A stretch of DNA of 64,000 bases from Candidatus Anaerobiospirillum pullistercoris. Lineage in GTDB: Bacteria; Pseudomonadota; Gammaproteobacteria; Enterobacterales; Succinivibrionaceae. Positions 1-11,000 of this stretch are shown here, piece after piece. The position numbers and the translations under genes were made by a program. The stretch is from contig DXEV01000130.1 of the NCBI GenBank assembly GCA_019114785.1, positions 1 through 64,000 of the forward strand, given 5' to 3'. Under the pieces are notes generated by a model. It was not told where the DNA came from. It searched no databases and saw only the letters and a list, made by a program, of their open reading frames with translations. Each line of letters starts with the position of its first letter. Position 1 is the first letter of the stretch.

Positions 1-298
1 CTAGCTAGCGCAAGCTCTGGTGAGCCGTTAGCGCGTCCTGCGCGCTATAGCTCGGGAAGTGCCAGATTTTTGTGGAACATGGTCTGGAGCCATGTGGTCT
101 GAGCTTAGAGCTCATAGTTCTAAGCTAGAGAGCCTCAGCTAGGGCCTAGGCCTGAAAGGCTGACGCTAGGCCTATAAGGCCTAAACGCGTGAGTTTTAGA
201 CTAGTTCTGTTTGTAAGGAGACTGTTGTCTCTGACATGGGCTCAGTTCGTAAGGACTGGGCCTTTTTTGTGACAGTGGATTTGCCTCTTTTTTCGGAC

Positions 299-829
299 AT
301 GCCTTTATCTTTTCCGCGCCCTAATGGTGCCAAGTTTCTTCTTTTAAGTGTGCTGATCATCGTTTTAGATCAGATCACCAAGTATCTGTGTGTGTTTAAT
401 ATCCCTTACAACACACGAGGAATTGAAGTCTTACCTTTCTTCAATATCATTCACGTCTATAACTACGGTGCTGCCTTTAGTATGTTTGCCTCGTGGGATG
501 GTGCACAGCGGATCCTGCTCTCGGCCATCGCTATTATTATGGCGGCGATCTTTACTGTGGTGTTATTGCGAACCAAGCAAGAACAGAAGTGGCATTGCTT
601 GTCTTATGCCTTATTCATTGGCGGGGCTATTGGTAATTTAATTGATCGACTGATCCACGGCTATGTGATCGACTTTTTGCTGTTTTATCTGCAAGATGAA
701 AGCGGACGGATTACTTGGGCTTATCCTGCTTTTAATGTGGCCGATATTGCCGTGTGCTGTGGTGCTGCCTTGCTAGTGATCCTTGCAATTTTCCACAAAG
801 ATCAGGACAAGACACAGGCGTCAGTCTAA
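299..829 (+). CDS. lspA: Signal peptidase II (lipoprotein signal peptidase)
   Basis: Translation has LspA hallmarks (DQITKYL, NYGAAFS, GGAIGNLIDRL, FNVADIA). The ORF opens at 236; the ATG at 299 is a likely start. Confidence 0.95.
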   Translation: MPLSFPRPNGAKFLLLSVLIIVLDQITKYLCVFNIPYNTRGIEVLPFFNIIHVYNYGAAFSMFASWDGAQRILLSAIAIIMAAIFTVVLLRTKQEQKWHCLSYALFIGGAIGNLIDRLIHGYVIDFLLFYLQDESGRITWAYPAFNVADIAVCCGAALLVILAIFHKDQDKTQASV

Positions 830-866
830 AAAGATCTGCGGCTGGATCCGTGTTTGCAGCCAATAA

Positions 867-897
867 AAAAGCCACAGTGCGAGGCTGTGGCTTTTAA
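867..897 (+). terminator. Rho-independent terminator after lspA
   Basis: AAAAGCCACAG-tgcgagg-CTGTGGCTTTT stem-loop with T tract. Confidence 0.8.
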
Positions 898-1007
898 TGT
901 AGTGTTGTGAATGCCTAGAGAGGTGATCTAGGCTTTGTGGTGTTTGTGAGACAGAGGCGAGACTTGGAGATACCTCTGTCCTCTGCCTTTTACCTTGTGG
1001 ATATTGT

Positions 1008-2450
1008 TTAGGCCTTCTTCAGCATATCTAAGTCTTGCTGGATATCGCCTTCGGTAACGGCCTTGTTGATGACCTTATCCATGTAACGACGGGTTAAGAC
1101 ACGTTGGATATCGTCTAAGGTCTTGCCATTGAGCTTGTAGGCAAAGATGTAGATTAAGGCACCGCCTAAGCAGATAGCAGAGGAAATCCAATACAGAGCA
1201 GTCATGCTGGTAATGGTCTCTGGGGTTTGCTCTACGTTTGGTACGTAGTTGATTAAACCTAAGAACAAGCCAATCACTGCACTGGAGATAGCACCGGAGC
1301 ACTTGGAGAGCAGGGTGTGCAGCGAGTAGTAAATGCACTCGGAGCGGATGTTGAACTCAACATCACCATAGTCCACAGTGTCAGCCACCATGATCATCAC
1401 TAACAGCCAGTAAAGAGCGTTAGAGAAACCGGTTAATAAGCCAGAAACGACCACCAGAGGGAACAGCATGCCATCGCCAATGCCTAAAGCTGGTAACGAA
1501 ACTAAGGTAGCAGCGGCAAATGGGGAGGTGATGGCTAAGATGAAGATGGTCTTACGGCCTAAGAGGTTAACCAGTGGCTTGAAGAAGATCAGGCTTGGAA
1601 TAGCAGCGACCGAAGCGGAAACCATTAAGGTCGAGAACAGGTCTTCATCGTGCAGCGAGTACTTAAACATGTACAGGTTGAAGGACTGATACACGCCAGT
1701 ACCGATCACGTAGCAGAAAGCTAAGCTTAAGAAGATTAAGAACTGCTTATTGTGAGTAACGATGAATGCTGCTTCTTTGAGGTTAAAGCCTTCGTCGCTA
1801 CCACCCTTATAGTTGGTCTCAGTCCACTTGCAGGTAACAGCAGCCGAGGAGATAGCAAAAAAGCCACCTAAAGCTGCATAGAGCATGTAACCGAAGCCAT
1901 CATCGCCTTGACCGAAGAGGTGCACTGCATACAGACCGCAACCAGAGGCAATGTAACCACCAATAGTAGCGGCAAAACGTGGGTATGGCAGCAGGCCTTC
2001 ACGCTCGTCCTTGTCTAAGGTGATGTTAGGAATTAACGACCAGAAAGGAGCATCGCAGATGGTGTAGCTCATACCCCAAGCGATGTACACAATGGTCAGA
2101 TAAACGATCTGGGTGGTACCTTCAAAGTAGTGGGTGCAGAAGCAGGCGGTCATGAAGACAGCGTTTAAGATGTTACCCACGAAGATCCATGGCTTATATC
2201 CTAACTTGTTGTAGAACTTAGCTACGATGTAACCAAACATTGGATCGTTGATGGTATCCCAAATACGGGCTACGAGGAAGATAATACCGCAGACAGCGGC
2301 GGATACTCCTGCTACGTCGGTCAAATAGAAGAATAAGAAGGTATTGACCAAGCATAAGGACAGGTCTTTACCGAAGCTACCATAGCCGTATGACAGCTTG
2401 GTCTGCATTGAGACCTTCGGTGCGATTGGGGTTGGGGCTGTTTCACTCAT
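1008..2450 (-). CDS. GPH-family (MelB-like) sugar:cation symporter
   Basis: 12-TM-like protein; LSYGYGSFGKDLSLCLVNTFLFFYLTDVAGVS and WDTINDPMFGYI are typical of MelB/GPH transporters; downstream of a GH36 gene on the same strand. Confidence 0.88.
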   Translation of the reverse strand: MSETAPTPIAPKVSMQTKLSYGYGSFGKDLSLCLVNTFLFFYLTDVAGVSAAVCGIIFLVARIWDTINDPMFGYIVAKFYNKLGYKPWIFVGNILNAVFMTACFCTHYFEGTTQIVYLTIVYIAWGMSYTICDAPFWSLIPNITLDKDEREGLLPYPRFAATIGGYIASGCGLYAVHLFGQGDDGFGYMLYAALGGFFAISSAAVTCKWTETNYKGGSDEGFNLKEAAFIVTHNKQFLIFLSLAFCYVIGTGVYQSFNLYMFKYSLHDEDLFSTLMVSASVAAIPSLIFFKPLVNLLGRKTIFILAITSPFAAATLVSLPALGIGDGMLFPLVVVSGLLTGFSNALYWLLVMIMVADTVDYGDVEFNIRSECIYYSLHTLLSKCSGAISSAVIGLFLGLINYVPNVEQTPETITSMTALYWISSAICLGGALIYIFAYKLNGKTLDDIQRVLTRRYMDKVINKAVTEGDIQQDLDMLKKA

Positions 2451-2827
2451 AGTTGCGTCTCATAGAAGATCGCCAAGGAAGTAGAGCTTGATGCCGTCGG
2501 TGCTACCGCGTACCTAGGATTGGAGTGAGGAAATGTAGGTATGCGTTTGCAGTGTCCTAAAAATGGTTGGAGCTTTTTAGGACAGTAAGTGACAGCACTT
2601 GGCTCTACCTCGGTGGTTTGTAGTGGAGTCCATGCAAAGATAGACGCATCGCGGGGCCTATCTTTTTAGCCGGTTTGGTGCAGTATTTGAGGCTACTGCG
2701 CCACCAGTTGCGGTTAATTTGGAGTACTTAGCCGCAGCTGGAATGAATTTTTTGGCTGATCAACGCTGCTCGAACTATTACGTGGCACGCTAAACGATCA
2801 GCCGGTGATTTGGTTTGAAAACTGCCT

Positions 2828-4798
2828 TTAGCTACGCTGCATCACGATGTAGCCTGACTTTGGCAGGGTGATTTCTTGAATTTGATTGCTCAGCTCTAAG
2901 CTGTACTCGGAAACGAGGCGGCCTAAGCAGTCGTAAGTCTTAGTGTTGACCGTAACTGGTGTGCTCTCTTGGCCATTGCTCTTTGGTAGACGGATCACAA
3001 AGTCTGTCTTCATGGCACCATTCACTAAGGTCAGCTCCTTAGTCTCAGGGCAGGAGAAGAGCTCTAAGATGTGGTCACTGCCGATTACCATGAGCTCTTG
3101 AGCACCTAAACGGGCTCCTAAGATGGTGTACATGAACTCTGGGTGGAGTGCGTACATCTGGCCATACATCAAAAGTTCACGGTGGTCATGCCAGAAGGTC
3201 AGCCAATGCTTGACCATGGCACGGTGTTCCTCGTTGAGGTGCTTAAAGTTTGGTGATACCTGAGGAACAGCAAACAAGGTGTGGATGAAGTTCAAGCTGG
3301 AGCTTTCGACACTCTCTAATGGCGACCAAATGAACATGTCGGCATGGACAGCAGTGGCATGACGATCATTACCGGTCATGGCACGCACATCAGTGGTGGT
3401 CATGCGGTTCATCAGAGTGTCGTTAGGGCAATCGTGAGCGCGGAACATGTTGCCAAACTTGCGGATCATTGGGCCCACATAGTTTTGGCGGAACTCAATT
3501 AAGATGTCGCTCTTGATGGCACTGAGAGCAGCACGCACTTCGCTCATCAGCATGTCCACGGCCTCAGGCAGCGATTGGGTGTCACGCTCAGCGTTATAAG
3601 CTTGAGCCTTTTCGTCAGCTTGACGCATGTCAAACTCGTCAATAAAGTCGAGCTTTAAGCCATCTAAGTCATAGGTCTTGACCATGTTGGCAAAGGTGTT
3701 GACGAGGAAGTCACGCACCTTCTTAAAACGTGGGTCTAAGACATAAGCGTTCCAACGAGGGTTGAAGCACAGGCAGTAATCCTTGTACTCCTCGTGGTGT
3801 TGGGACTTGCTACCAATGAATGGCACGGCAAACCACACCATGTATTTCATGCCCAAAGCATGTACACGTTGGACGTGCTCTTTCATGTGTGGGAAGCGCT
3901 TGGTAGAAACTTGCCAATCGCCGCAGAAAGCGTAGCCACGATTGTTGTCGTCAGTCTGCCAGCCATCATCTACGATCACGGTCTTGCAACCTGCCTCTGC
4001 AGCCAGAGCACATTGTTCCTCAATCTCTTTTTCTTCGAGGTTTTGCAGGAAGGCATACCAAGTGGAATACACCGGCTCTAAGGCCCCTTCAGGCACTGGC
4101 ATGATGTCGTTATTGACCTCACGCTCGTAGTAACGGGTGATGTTCTGTAAAGCGTTAAATACTGGCAGCGTAGAGGTGTCTAAACGTAAAGACACGCGGT
4201 AAGAATTGGTTGCTGGCAGTTGCTGGGAAAAGAGGGTAAAGGTGATACGAGCGGCTTCTTCCTCTTCGTAAGCACCAATGTTGACGTTGACGATGTTCTT
4301 GCAGTCACTTAAGGCAAAAGCCAGCTTGTTGATGCCTTCGGCCGAGAAGAAAGCGCCCATAGGGGCTAGGTTGCAGATATGGCTGGTAAAAGAAGTGTTG
4401 TACTCCAGCATGCCCTTAGGACGAATGTTCTTGCATGGAGTGCAAATGCTTGGCAGCCACAGAGATTGGGTGTTGTCGACAGGCAGTCTTAAATCTAAGG
4501 TGGTTTGAGGGATCACCACTGGCTCATCGGAGCTAATGGTCAGATCGAGGTACCACACTTGATTGATAGCGCTAGAGGTAGTTTCACTGCCGTATAAGCC
4601 AGGCTCGCTCTTCAGTTGCTCACCTTGAGCTTGTAGCTTAGCTAAAGCCTCGGCACTGCAACCGTATTCAGAGCAGAGCTCAGTAGAAGCAACTTGACGT
4701 AAAGCCAGATCAAGGTGCAGCTTGTCTTGCAGCTCACCTTCTGCATGTACACAGGCTTGAGCACGTAAAAATGCCCAGTCGAGACTCTTTAAAATCAT
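2828..4798 (-). CDS. Alpha-galactosidase, GH36-like
   Basis: VIVDDGWQ...GDWQ, DGLKLDFIDEF and IEFRQNYVGP match GH36-type catalytic regions. Confidence 0.85.
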   Translation of the reverse strand: MILKSLDWAFLRAQACVHAEGELQDKLHLDLALRQVASTELCSEYGCSAEALAKLQAQGEQLKSEPGLYGSETTSSAINQVWYLDLTISSDEPVVIPQTTLDLRLPVDNTQSLWLPSICTPCKNIRPKGMLEYNTSFTSHICNLAPMGAFFSAEGINKLAFALSDCKNIVNVNIGAYEEEEAARITFTLFSQQLPATNSYRVSLRLDTSTLPVFNALQNITRYYEREVNNDIMPVPEGALEPVYSTWYAFLQNLEEKEIEEQCALAAEAGCKTVIVDDGWQTDDNNRGYAFCGDWQVSTKRFPHMKEHVQRVHALGMKYMVWFAVPFIGSKSQHHEEYKDYCLCFNPRWNAYVLDPRFKKVRDFLVNTFANMVKTYDLDGLKLDFIDEFDMRQADEKAQAYNAERDTQSLPEAVDMLMSEVRAALSAIKSDILIEFRQNYVGPMIRKFGNMFRAHDCPNDTLMNRMTTTDVRAMTGNDRHATAVHADMFIWSPLESVESSSLNFIHTLFAVPQVSPNFKHLNEEHRAMVKHWLTFWHDHRELLMYGQMYALHPEFMYTILGARLGAQELMVIGSDHILELFSCPETKELTLVNGAMKTDFVIRLPKSNGQESTPVTVNTKTYDCLGRLVSEYSLELSNQIQEITLPKSGYIVMQRS

Positions 4799-6317
4799 GC
4801 CGCACCTCTTAGCTCAACTCACACTGACACAGACAAAACAGAAAAATCAGAAAACGTGGCTCGTAGCATGACAGCCTCAAACCAGCGACCTAGCCTTACG
4901 GTATGCCTTGACTAACCTTGGTGAACCTTGGTGAATAAGTCAGCCTCCGTCTGTCTGAAAAGGACATAAACGGAGGCAGGAAACAACTTTGGTTATGGCA
5001 AATAAGGAGGTCTTGGTGAGCTGCTGTCCTTATTATGTCTGCTTTAAGAACAATGTTCGTACAAGCATGGCATATTAATCAAGAACGCAGCAGGAGCACA
5101 CAAGTCGACATCAAAAAACTACTGCTTGAAAGCCGATAAATAGGCCTTAAAGCCCAAAACCCTAGATCCGGCCAATGAAAATGCAGGAAAAGCAGCTGTT
5201 CCTGATGTCGTGAAATTTACACGTTGTTATGAATACGTGTTATTTTGTAATGGATTATAAGGAAAATATTTGGCGGTGATTAGGAAAAGTTACGAAAAAC
5301 GTGATGTTTTTGCCAAATATTAGACATGCTTCACAAAATTGGGGTGAGAGCAAGAAAAAAGCTCAGCAAATGCCAATTTTAAGCGGAATAGCTTATTTAT
5401 CGCCTTAAAATGTGGGGGAGTGAGCTGAAGTGATTTTGTGGTGCAGAAGGGGGAAATTGTTGCGATCTGGTTCAAATTTACGAACAATTTACGAACAGTT
5501 TTCGTGATATAGGGCACAGTTTTACGAAAATTTTCGTAAAAACATTTCGTGCATGTGTTACAGAAAGGTGAGGCCAAAAGTTCTTAGCGTTGCTGGCGGT
5601 GAAAAGTTAGGACTATGTAAGCAGTAGTTTGCATGGCCTAGCTATGCTTTAGGCCAGCTTATTTGTCATGGCAGTACTCTTAAGGCTAGTGGGGATCACT
5701 TTAGTCTTGGAGGCGATTGGCATTGCAGGCATTGCAAGCAGTGCAGGCAGTGCGTTAGTCTGCCAGCTTTACGTTTACGCTTTGGATCTTTTGGCGCTCT
5801 GGTTGGTGGCACATTGGGGCCAACAAATGGTGCTAGAGAAATGTGCATAGCTTGCACAGGCTAGAGAATTTGCGATTTGCTACGTTGTTGCTTTGTTTGT
5901 TGCAGTAGGAGCCGAAGCGGATAGAGCACAATTGCAAGGATACTTGGTGCTTTAGGTGCTGTTCAGTAAGCCTTGGCAGTTGTTTGCTTTGCTCCGTATG
6001 AGGCTGATACGTGACATTGCCAGTATCATCCCCGCTGAGCCAGCTGTCACAGCAGTATTAGCTGTCACAGCTGCTGGTTGCAGGATGTGGGTAGTAATGT
6101 CAGCAGAGTAGGCAAAATTGCAAGTATGCACCTATTTGGGCTTACAATAGATTCCACATTTTGTGAGATCGTTGCTTTCTTTTGTCTCTTTTTGTCTCTT
6201 TTTGCCTCGGATGGCCTTGGGCTGCCTTTGGTAGAGGTAGAGCGAGAGTGCAGCGACTGGTTGCGTGCAAAGTGCGGCAGTCCTCTCCTGCTTTTGCTTT
6301 AACTGATGCCGCGTAAT

Positions 6318-6483
6318 TCCCTATGCGTAAGTGTAGGGATGTAAGCGGAAAAGAACTCGGGAAGGGGCGTTTTGTCCCAACTTCGATGGGGGCATTGTGG
6401 ACATGCCCGTGAAGCTCCTAACCTTTAGGATATTCACTAAAAGCGGGGCAGCGACCCTGCGAAACCGCAGACGTAAGTCTGCG
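6318..6483 (+). mobile_element. Possible IS200/IS605-type right-end / omegaRNA-like remnant
   Basis: Hairpin GTGAA-gc-TCCTAA-cct-TTAGGA-ta-TTCAC (6409-6437) resembles IS605 RE hairpins by recall; adjacent CGCAGAC-GTAA-GTCTGCG stem (6466-6483); upstream TCCCTA...TAGGGA (6318-6339). No intact tnpA/tnpB seen. Confidence 0.4.
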
Positions 6484-6558
6484 TGTAGTTCATCAAATGT
6501 TCTAAGCGTTTTTGTTTTCTCTTAAGAGCACTTTGCGCAGTGGTAATGGTTTTTAGGT

Positions 6559-7746
6559 ATGAACAGCACTCAAATAGCCAAGTTGGCTGGCGTCTCGCGC
6601 TCTACCGTATCTAAGGTTTTGCACAATTACAAAGGCATCCCCGAGGAGACTCGACAGAAAGTGCTTAAAGTCATCAAGGAGTATGACTACAAGCCAAATA
6701 CTATGTCTCAGGCTTTACGTGGGATCAGCCCTAAAGTTATTGCTTTGTATTTTTACGAGCGTATGAACGATCCTGATGCCTACCGTCATGACTTAGGACT
6801 GATCAATTACAACCTCTCTATGCTTAATGCCATTACCATGGAAGCCAAGAAAGTTGGCTATTCGGTAGTTTATGAGCTGATCTTTAGCTATGAGGGCGAA
6901 AAGAAGATCATCAATATGATCAACGAGGCCTTTGATAGCCGCAAGATCAGCAGTGCGGTCTTTGTGGGCTTAGACTCTGATGCCCACTTTATTGCTGAAG
7001 TTGCACGTCCTGATCGTCATATCATTGTGCTGGATAAGGAAGAGGATACGACCACTGGCGTGCGCTGCTTGTTCTCCAGCGATTTTCGTTCTGCCGAGCG
7101 TGCCTGTGAGCACCTGTATGGGAATGGTTTTACGCGGATCATGCACATCAGTGGTGAGACGACCAAACTCTCTGGTTTTGATCGGCGTCGTGGCTATATG
7201 TCTTTTATGCACAAGCTTAAAGCTGAGCAGCAGCTGGAGTGCGAGCCTCTGATCTTAGGTAATAAATTTGGCTTTGAGATGGGTTATGCGGTAGGCTTGC
7301 AATTTATCGAAGAGCGGCTGTATGAGCGTTACAACGGCATACTCTGTGGCTGCGATATGATTGCGATTGGCTTTTTTAAGCGCTTGCAGGAAATGAGACC
7401 GGATCTCATTGATCAACTGGGCATCATAGGCTTTGATAATGAACTTGTGGATCAGTATGTCACGCCATCGCTCTCCACCATGTCGCCAAATTATCGCAGT
7501 TTTGCTCACATGATCTTTGATTTAGAGCAGAATTATGAAGAGTTTAAGGGTGGTATGACTTTAAAGCTGGATCATGTGCTGATTGAGCGTGATAGCAGTA
7601 AGCCATCGGAGCAGCGTACCACCTCACGCATTGCGCGTCAGCTGACGATCAATGCAGATGAAGTAGCTTCTCAGGTTGATGGTGCCCATGCTGAGCTTAA
7701 GAACGAAAAAATAGCAGAGGCAGCAAAGGCAGAATTGGCAGTTTAG
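6559..7746 (+). CDS. LacI-family transcriptional regulator
   Basis: N-terminal HTH STQIAKLAGVSRSTVSKVLHNYKGIPEETRQKV followed by a periplasmic-binding-like domain. Confidence 0.93.
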   Translation: MNSTQIAKLAGVSRSTVSKVLHNYKGIPEETRQKVLKVIKEYDYKPNTMSQALRGISPKVIALYFYERMNDPDAYRHDLGLINYNLSMLNAITMEAKKVGYSVVYELIFSYEGEKKIINMINEAFDSRKISSAVFVGLDSDAHFIAEVARPDRHIIVLDKEEDTTTGVRCLFSSDFRSAERACEHLYGNGFTRIMHISGETTKLSGFDRRRGYMSFMHKLKAEQQLECEPLILGNKFGFEMGYAVGLQFIEERLYERYNGILCGCDMIAIGFFKRLQEMRPDLIDQLGIIGFDNELVDQYVTPSLSTMSPNYRSFAHMIFDLEQNYEEFKGGMTLKLDHVLIERDSSKPSEQRTTSRIARQLTINADEVASQVDGAHAELKNEKIAEAAKAELAV

Positions 7747-7926
7747 GGCTAGTTATCAACCTGCCCTAGTCAGCCACGCTCTAGACACGCTCTAGCCACG
7801 CTTTAGCTTGGCTCTAGCTTGCCTCTTTGAGCACAGATCAAGCTGATGTGTGTGCAAGCATGTGGCGATTGAGGCTGTTGGCTGTACCCGCTGGCTATGG
7901 GGTCGGTTCTTGTTGAGGGGATCTAG

Positions 7927-8865
7927 GTGAGCTTTAAGATTTTATTGGCAGAAACTCGTGGTTTTTGTGCTGGAGTTGAGCGCGCTATTGCCGTGGTAAA
8001 TAAGGCCTTAGAAAAATTTGGGGCCCATCAGGTCTATGTGCTGCACGAGGTCGTGCATAACAAGCATGTAGTTGCCGAGCTGGCCGAGCGCGGTGCGCAC
8101 TTTGTGGAGAGCCTAGATGAGATCCCAGATCCAGAGAGCAAGGTAGTGATCTTCTCGGCCCACGGTGTCGGCCTTGAGACCATCAAAAAGGCCCAAGACT
8201 TAAAGCTGCACATCATTGATGCTACTTGTCCGCTGGTTAGTCGTATTCATGCCAAGATGGCCAAGGCCGCAGCGGCCCACAAAGAAGTCGTGATTATTGG
8301 TCATGAGGGGCATCAAGAGGTCTTAGGCACGGTAGGTCAGTTTACAGGCCCAGCCGATCTGGTGCATGTGATCTTGAGTGTAGATGACGTGCAAAAACTT
8401 GAGCTTAAGACCCAAAACGCGATCTTTGCTACCCAAACTACTCTGTCGATCGATGAGACAGCTAAGACTGTAGCTGCCCTCAAGGCCAAGTATCCATTTA
8501 TTGAGGGGCCTCGTAATGATGATACCTGCTTTGCGACTCAGCACCGTCAGGCCGCTGTTAAGCTTTTGGCTCAAGCTTGCGATCTGGTGTTAGTGGCAGG
8601 ATCGGCCAATAGCTCTAATTCGCGTCGTTTAAGCGAGGTCGCAGAAAAAGAGGGAACTCGCTCTTATCTGATCGACGATTACACCTGTATCACTAAAGAG
8701 ATGCTAGAAGGGGTGCAGACTGTAGGTATTACCGCTGGCGCATCGGTACCCGAGCGGATCGTGACGGGCATTATTGATTTCTTAAAGACCCAAGGTGCCA
8801 CTTCAGTTGAGGGCATAGGGCCACAGCCAAAGCATCGTCAGTTCCCTCTGCCTGACAATATTTAG
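7927..8865 (+). CDS. ispH: 4-hydroxy-3-methylbut-2-enyl diphosphate reductase
   Basis: LAETRGFCAGVERAI, HEVVHN, FSAHGVG, DATCPLV, GHEGHQEV, TAGASVPE; GTG start. Confidence 0.97.
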   Translation: MSFKILLAETRGFCAGVERAIAVVNKALEKFGAHQVYVLHEVVHNKHVVAELAERGAHFVESLDEIPDPESKVVIFSAHGVGLETIKKAQDLKLHIIDATCPLVSRIHAKMAKAAAAHKEVVIIGHEGHQEVLGTVGQFTGPADLVHVILSVDDVQKLELKTQNAIFATQTTLSIDETAKTVAALKAKYPFIEGPRNDDTCFATQHRQAAVKLLAQACDLVLVAGSANSSNSRRLSEVAEKEGTRSYLIDDYTCITKEMLEGVQTVGITAGASVPERIVTGIIDFLKTQGATSVEGIGPQPKHRQFPLPDNI

Positions 8866-9261
8866 GTCTTGCCAGAGACGGCCGTCAGTCCTGATGCCTG
8901 CCTTCCTTCCTGCCTGCTTTTCTAATAGGGGCCTTGAGCGTAAGGTGCCGTAAGGCAGCAGGGGATCTCAGCTTTAGTTGAGCGCTAAGATAGGGCGTGC
9001 TCTGTGGTAAAAAAGCGGCTCTTCCGCTAAAATATGCCGTCTTTAGCGGATCTCCTGATCTGAGCCTTAGTGTCATTGAGGCTAGAGTTTAAGGTGCGGG
9101 CACATCGATGAGCCGCGCTAAGTTAGCTGGCAAAACAGGAGATGTGCAGGGGCAGGGGCTGTTGCCTTTTGCGCTAGCAAGCTTGGCTGCGTTAGCAGAC
9201 AAGGGCAGGGGCCACTGCGTGGTTGTCTAGTTTTATAGGGTTGGATGTTTTCCTTTTCTCT

Positions 9262-10854
9262 ATGGCTGATCCTAACTTTTTGCAAGAAGTCGCAAAGCGT
9301 CGTACCTTTGCCATTATTTCCCACCCTGATGCGGGTAAAACTACCATTACCGAAAAGGTGTTGCTCTTCGGTAGCGTGATTCAGCGTGCCGGTGAGGTTA
9401 AAGGTCGCGGTAGCACTGGTTCTTTTGCCAAGTCTGACTGGATGGCCATGGAAAAAGAGCGTGGTATTTCTGTTACCACCTCGGTGATGCAGTTCCCTTA
9501 CAACGATTGCATCGTTAACCTCCTTGATACCCCAGGCCACGAAGACTTCTCTGAGGATACCTATCGTGTGCTGACTGCTGTCGATTCCTGCTTAATGGTG
9601 ATCGATGCTGCCAAGGGCGTGGAGGAGCGTACCCGTAAGCTCATGGATGTGACACGTCTGCGCTCTACCCCAATCCTCACCTTTATGAACAAGCTCGATC
9701 GCGAAACCCGCAATCCTTTAGAGCTGCTCGATGAGGTGGAAAAGGAGCTCAACATCCTCTGCGCTCCAATCACATGGCCAATCGGTGCTGGCAAGTCCTT
9801 TAAGGGCATTTACCATATCTTGCGTGATGAAGTGATCCTCTATCACTCCGGTGAGGGCTATCACATCCAAGAGCGCCGTGTCATCAAGGGCCTCAATAAC
9901 CCAGAGGTAGATGAGGCGGTCGGCGAGGATTTTGCCAATGAGCTGCGTGAGAGCATGGAGCTGATCTCCATGGCTTCCAATAGCTTTGATGAAGAGGCTT
10001 TCTTAGCAGGCGAGCTCACCCCAGTGTTCTTTGGTACCGCTTTAGGTAACTTTGGTGTGGACTGCATGCTCGATGGCTTAACCCAATGGGCTCCAACTCC
10101 ATTGTCACGTCAGGCTGATAGCCGTGAGGTTAAAGCTACCGAAGATAAGCTGACCGGCTTTATCTTTAAGATTCAAGCTAATATGGATCCTAAGCACCGT
10201 GACCGTATTGCTTTCATGCGCTTAGTCTCTGGTGAGTACAAGAAAGGCATGAAGATGCGTCATGTGCGCATTGGCCGTGATGTGCAGATCTCTGATGCCG
10301 TGACCTTTATGGCCGGTGAACGTGATCTGGCTTTAGAGGCCGTAGCCGGTGATATTATCGGTATTCACAACCACGGCACGATCCGTATTGGTGATACCTT
10401 TACTGAGGGTGAGGAGCTGCATTTCAGTGGTATTCCAAACTTTGCCCCAGAGCTCTTCCGTCGTATTCGCCTCAAGGATCCTTTAAAGCAAAAACAGCTG
10501 CTTAAGGGCTTAGTGCAGCTGTCTGAAGAAGGTGCCGTGCAGGTGTTCCGCCCGCTGATCAATAACGATCTGATTGTTGGCGCTGTGGGTGTGCTGCAGT
10601 TTGATGTGGTGGTGTCACGCTTAAAGCATGAGTACAACGTGGATGCCACTTACGAAAATGTTAACGTCACCACTGCCCGCTGGATCACCAGTGACGATGA
10701 TAAGGCTTTAGAGGAGTTTAAGGATAAGGTACCAACCTATCTGGCTTTAGATGGTGGTGATAACTTAACCTACCTTGCAACCTCTCACGTCAATCTGAAT
10801 TTGGCGATCGAGCGTTATCCAAAGATCACCTTCAGCGCCACCCGTGAGCACTAA
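9262..10854 (+). CDS. prfC: Peptide chain release factor 3
   Basis: [52 protein letters not shown]3-type GTPase. ORF opens at 9223; [10 protein letters not shown] at 9262 is the likely start. Confidence 0.97.
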   Translation: MADPNFLQEVAKRRTFAIISHPDAGKTTITEKVLLFGSVIQRAGEVKGRGSTGSFAKSDWMAMEKERGISVTTSVMQFPYNDCIVNLLDTPGHEDFSEDTYRVLTAVDSCLMVIDAAKGVEERTRKLMDVTRLRSTPILTFMNKLDRETRNPLELLDEVEKELNILCAPITWPIGAGKSFKGIYHILRDEVILYHSGEGYHIQERRVIKGLNNPEVDEAVGEDFANELRESMELISMASNSFDEEAFLAGELTPVFFGTALGNFGVDCMLDGLTQWAPTPLSRQADSREVKATEDKLTGFIFKIQANMDPKHRDRIAFMRLVSGEYKKGMKMRHVRIGRDVQISDAVTFMAGERDLALEAVAGDIIGIHNHGTIRIGDTFTEGEELHFSGIPNFAPELFRRIRLKDPLKQKQLLKGLVQLSEEGAVQVFRPLINNDLIVGAVGVLQFDVVVSRLKHEYNVDATYENVNVTTARWITSDDDKALEEFKDKVPTYLALDGGDNLTYLATSHVNLNLAIERYPKITFSATREH

Positions 10855-10949
10855 AAAGATGGTCTTGAAAAAGGGGGTTGGAGTAAAACTCCTTGCAGCA
10901 TAGACCAGCGCGATGCAGCCTTGCTGTAGAAGAAAGCTGGCAAAGCAAG

Positions 10950-11000
10950 AAAACCTAGGGTCTATCTTCCTAAAGCGAAGAGAGCTCTAGGTTTTTTGCT
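10950..11000 (+). terminator. Likely Rho-independent terminator downstream of prfC
   Basis: AAAACCTAG ... CTAGGTTTT inverted repeat followed by TT. Confidence 0.55.

Noticed and set aside
5320-5577. 85-aa minus-strand ORF in the AT-rich gap
   Set aside because: Composition is AT-repeat driven, overlaps the palindrome cluster, no domain.
6078-6302. Possible tnpB fragment upstream of the IS605-like hairpin
   Set aside because: The 74-aa ORF shows no TnpB motif by eye; only the hairpins support an IS remnant.
9118-9540. 140-aa minus-strand ORF overlapping prfC start
   Set aside because: Mostly antisense to prfC and without RBS or domain.
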